From Pagrus major (taxonomy: Eukaryota; Chordata; Actinopteri; Spariformes; Sparidae): 64,000 bases of DNA. The first letter of the stretch is position 1. The number at the start of each line of letters is the position of its first letter. Positions 62,540-64,000 of the stretch are shown here, one piece after another. The stretch lies in the NCBI RefSeq assembly GCF_040436345.1, contig NC_133218.1, forward strand, positions 5,830,484 to 5,894,483. The letters are read 5' to 3'. Under the pieces are notes generated by a model. The model had not been told where the DNA came from. It worked only from the letters and a program-made list of their open reading frames with translations, and searched no databases. Both the position numbers and the translations under genes were made by a program.

Positions 62540-62700
62540 AAATCAAATCAAATAAATTTCATTTATATAGCCCAAAATCACAATCACATTGCCTCAGTGG
62601 GCTTTACAAACTGTACAGTGAACGACATCCGCTGTCCTTCGACCCTCGAGTCGAGTGAGGAAAAACTTGCCATATTGAGAAAAAAAAACCTTTTAACAGG
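62540..62700 (+). repeat. Teleost repeat ('TTTATATAGCCCAAAATCAC')
   Basis: CATTTATATAGCCCAAAATC, GCCTCAGTGGGCTTTACA, ACATCCGCTGTCCTTCGACC and GAGGAAAAACTTGCC are landmarks of a very common fish interspersed repeat. ORFs over it are not genes. Confidence 0.75.
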
Positions 62701-63722
62701 GAATTGTCTCGTCTGGCGGTATGGCAGCCTTATCTTGTATATTATGTGTACACTGATAACACTGCTGAATGCAACTAGGCTGACACAGAACATTAATTAA
62801 GGGAAAAATGTGACAGGTGACTGTAGTTAACATATACCTGTTAAGGTCCTAGCAGTAAAGAGAGGCCCTGTCGTCCTGTAGATTAGTTATATGTTATATG
62901 TAAGTTATATGTTACCAACAATGACCCGCCTCTTTTATGGTTTTAGGTTTTATTTTTCAAGGCATTTTCCCCTCCTTAGATACTAAACTTATATTCTCTA
63001 TCCTTGTGACGACAAAGGTCTTGTCTATTTTAGTCTTTTCTAATCAAGTCTACGACATCGATTCATTTTTCAAAGATTTAGTGATGAGCAAAACTCAGGT
63101 GAAAGTGGCACCAACACAGTTCAAAAATACTACAAATACTAAGGACCTACTTTTGCTACAGAAATAGAAATAATAACAAAAACAGAATTATAATTGTATT
63201 GTGGCATTACATTATCATTTTCAAGTTTACATCATCATTCTAATAAAGCTGGCTCTGGGCTCCATATGTTTGAGTATGAAAATTGAGAGTGGCTTTGAAG
63301 AGGGGTCCCTTTCGCAGCCTTAATGATTTGTATTTTAATGTAAGCAGTGTTTTAATGTAGTGTGGCTCAGGCGGAGCTGTAGTATAACTAATTTATAAAA
63401 TACCACGTGATTTAAACTGCAGAAAAACATAATTTCTTAAAAAAACGTATAGTATGTTTTGCATTTAAAATGAAGCAGAAGCAGAATGATAAGCAGTACC
63501 TCAATATGGTAGCTTTTGATTTTGATAGAAAATCATGATAGAAAGTGAGATTTTCATGTCTTTTTCATTAATAAGCAGGGTTAGGTGCTATATAAAGTAT
63601 AGAAAAGTATAAATATACAAAAAAGCTTCATCCACAGAGAGGTACACAGCCCACATACAGAGATGTGCTTTAAACAAGATGTCATGGCTTCTCTATACTG
63701 AGAATGGCCATAATACAGGACC

Positions 63723-64000
63723 TTTAAAGGGGCACTATGTAGTTTTGGAGAAGAAATTCAGACTCAGAAATTAAATTTTTACAATATTAATGAGGTAATA
63801 ATACAGAAATATTTAGGTTTTCCATGAGTGAATAAACAAACTGTTCTCAGAGGAAAATAAGGTCCCCAGAGCACTGTTTGAAGCTAGATAGGTGGCAGGG
63901 TCCGCCACATATAAACAAGGTAAAACAGTGTTGTCCTTTAAGGTCAGCTTGTTTATTCAGTTTGTTTGGTAAGTTTGTTAAAAAAATTTTTTTTTAAAAA
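63723..64000 (+). repeat. Interspersed repeat, copy 2, cut by the window end
   Basis: AAAGGGGCACTATGTAGTTT, ATTAATGAGGTAATAATAC, GAGGAAAATAAGGTCCCCAG, GGTGGCAGGGTCCGCCACA: the same order as 49421-49680. Confidence 0.85.

Larger units (their letters stand above)
58260..64000. other. Gene-free right end
   Basis: Both strands searched for family motifs and exon-like frames; none found. Only the LINE fragment (59035), the GAG repeat (60272), the repeat at 62540 and the repeat at 63723 stand out. Confidence 0.55.

Noticed and set aside
62584-63167. ORFs near the right end
   Set aside because: The first two overlap a common interspersed repeat; the third (62937-63167) has no motif, no splice context and low-complexity composition.

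Overview
This is nuclear genomic DNA from a ray-finned fish, most likely an advanced (percomorph-type) teleost. Genes are split into short exons with GT-AG introns. The proteins are close to vertebrate families. Non-coding DNA is full of repeat families I recognise as common in teleosts: 'ACTTAAGTA/ACTCAAGTA' elements, long palindromic MITEs with 'AGTTCACCC' ends, a tRNA-derived SINE, LINE tails and long CA/GT and AT microsatellites. I cannot name the species from the sequence.

Five protein-coding genes can be read exon by exon. (1) rlbp1 (CRALBP), + strand, 625-5289, complete, 312 aa. (2) abhd2, - strand, coding 27093 down to 11994 in nine coding exons, complete, 431 aa, with probable 5' UTR exons up to about 30400 and a long 3' UTR probably reaching 7555. 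(3) mfge8, + strand, 33076-47010, complete, 477 aa, with three EGF domains (RGD in the second) and two discoidin/F5-8C domains. (4) hapln3 link protein, + strand, 52714-54486, complete, 360 aa. (5) An unnamed gene, - strand, 58182-56303, complete, 253 aa, with paired Cys/His finger-like units and a C-terminal BESS-like motif. I reassembled genes 1-5 by hand. Every splice junction keeps frame and uses GT/AG.

Order and relative orientation of rlbp1-abhd2-mfge8-hapln3 match the block I know from human 15q26 (RLBP1, ABHD2, MFGE8, HAPLN3), so this is an old conserved neighbourhood. The genes do not form one pathway: a visual-cycle retinoid carrier, a membrane lipid hydrolase, a secreted PS/integrin bridging protein and a hyaluronan link protein. 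hapln3 and the finger/BESS gene converge tail to tail near 55300-55450. rlbp1 and abhd2 also converge, near 5900-7555.

Region by region: 1-591 is upstream of rlbp1; 5896-7554 is the rlbp1/abhd2 gap, made mostly of repeats; 30442-33075 is the abhd2/mfge8 promoter interval; 48790-51450 is the mfge8/hapln3 gap (SINE and repeats); 58200-64000 has no gene I can support, only LINE, MITE and microsatellite debris. The most interesting items are the AC/GT-repeat intron of rlbp1 (GT tract directly at the 3' splice site), the EDIL3-like three-EGF architecture of mfge8, the uncharacterised finger/BESS gene, a triply nested transposon with a readable 8-bp target duplication, and a large AT/CA palindrome inside abhd2.
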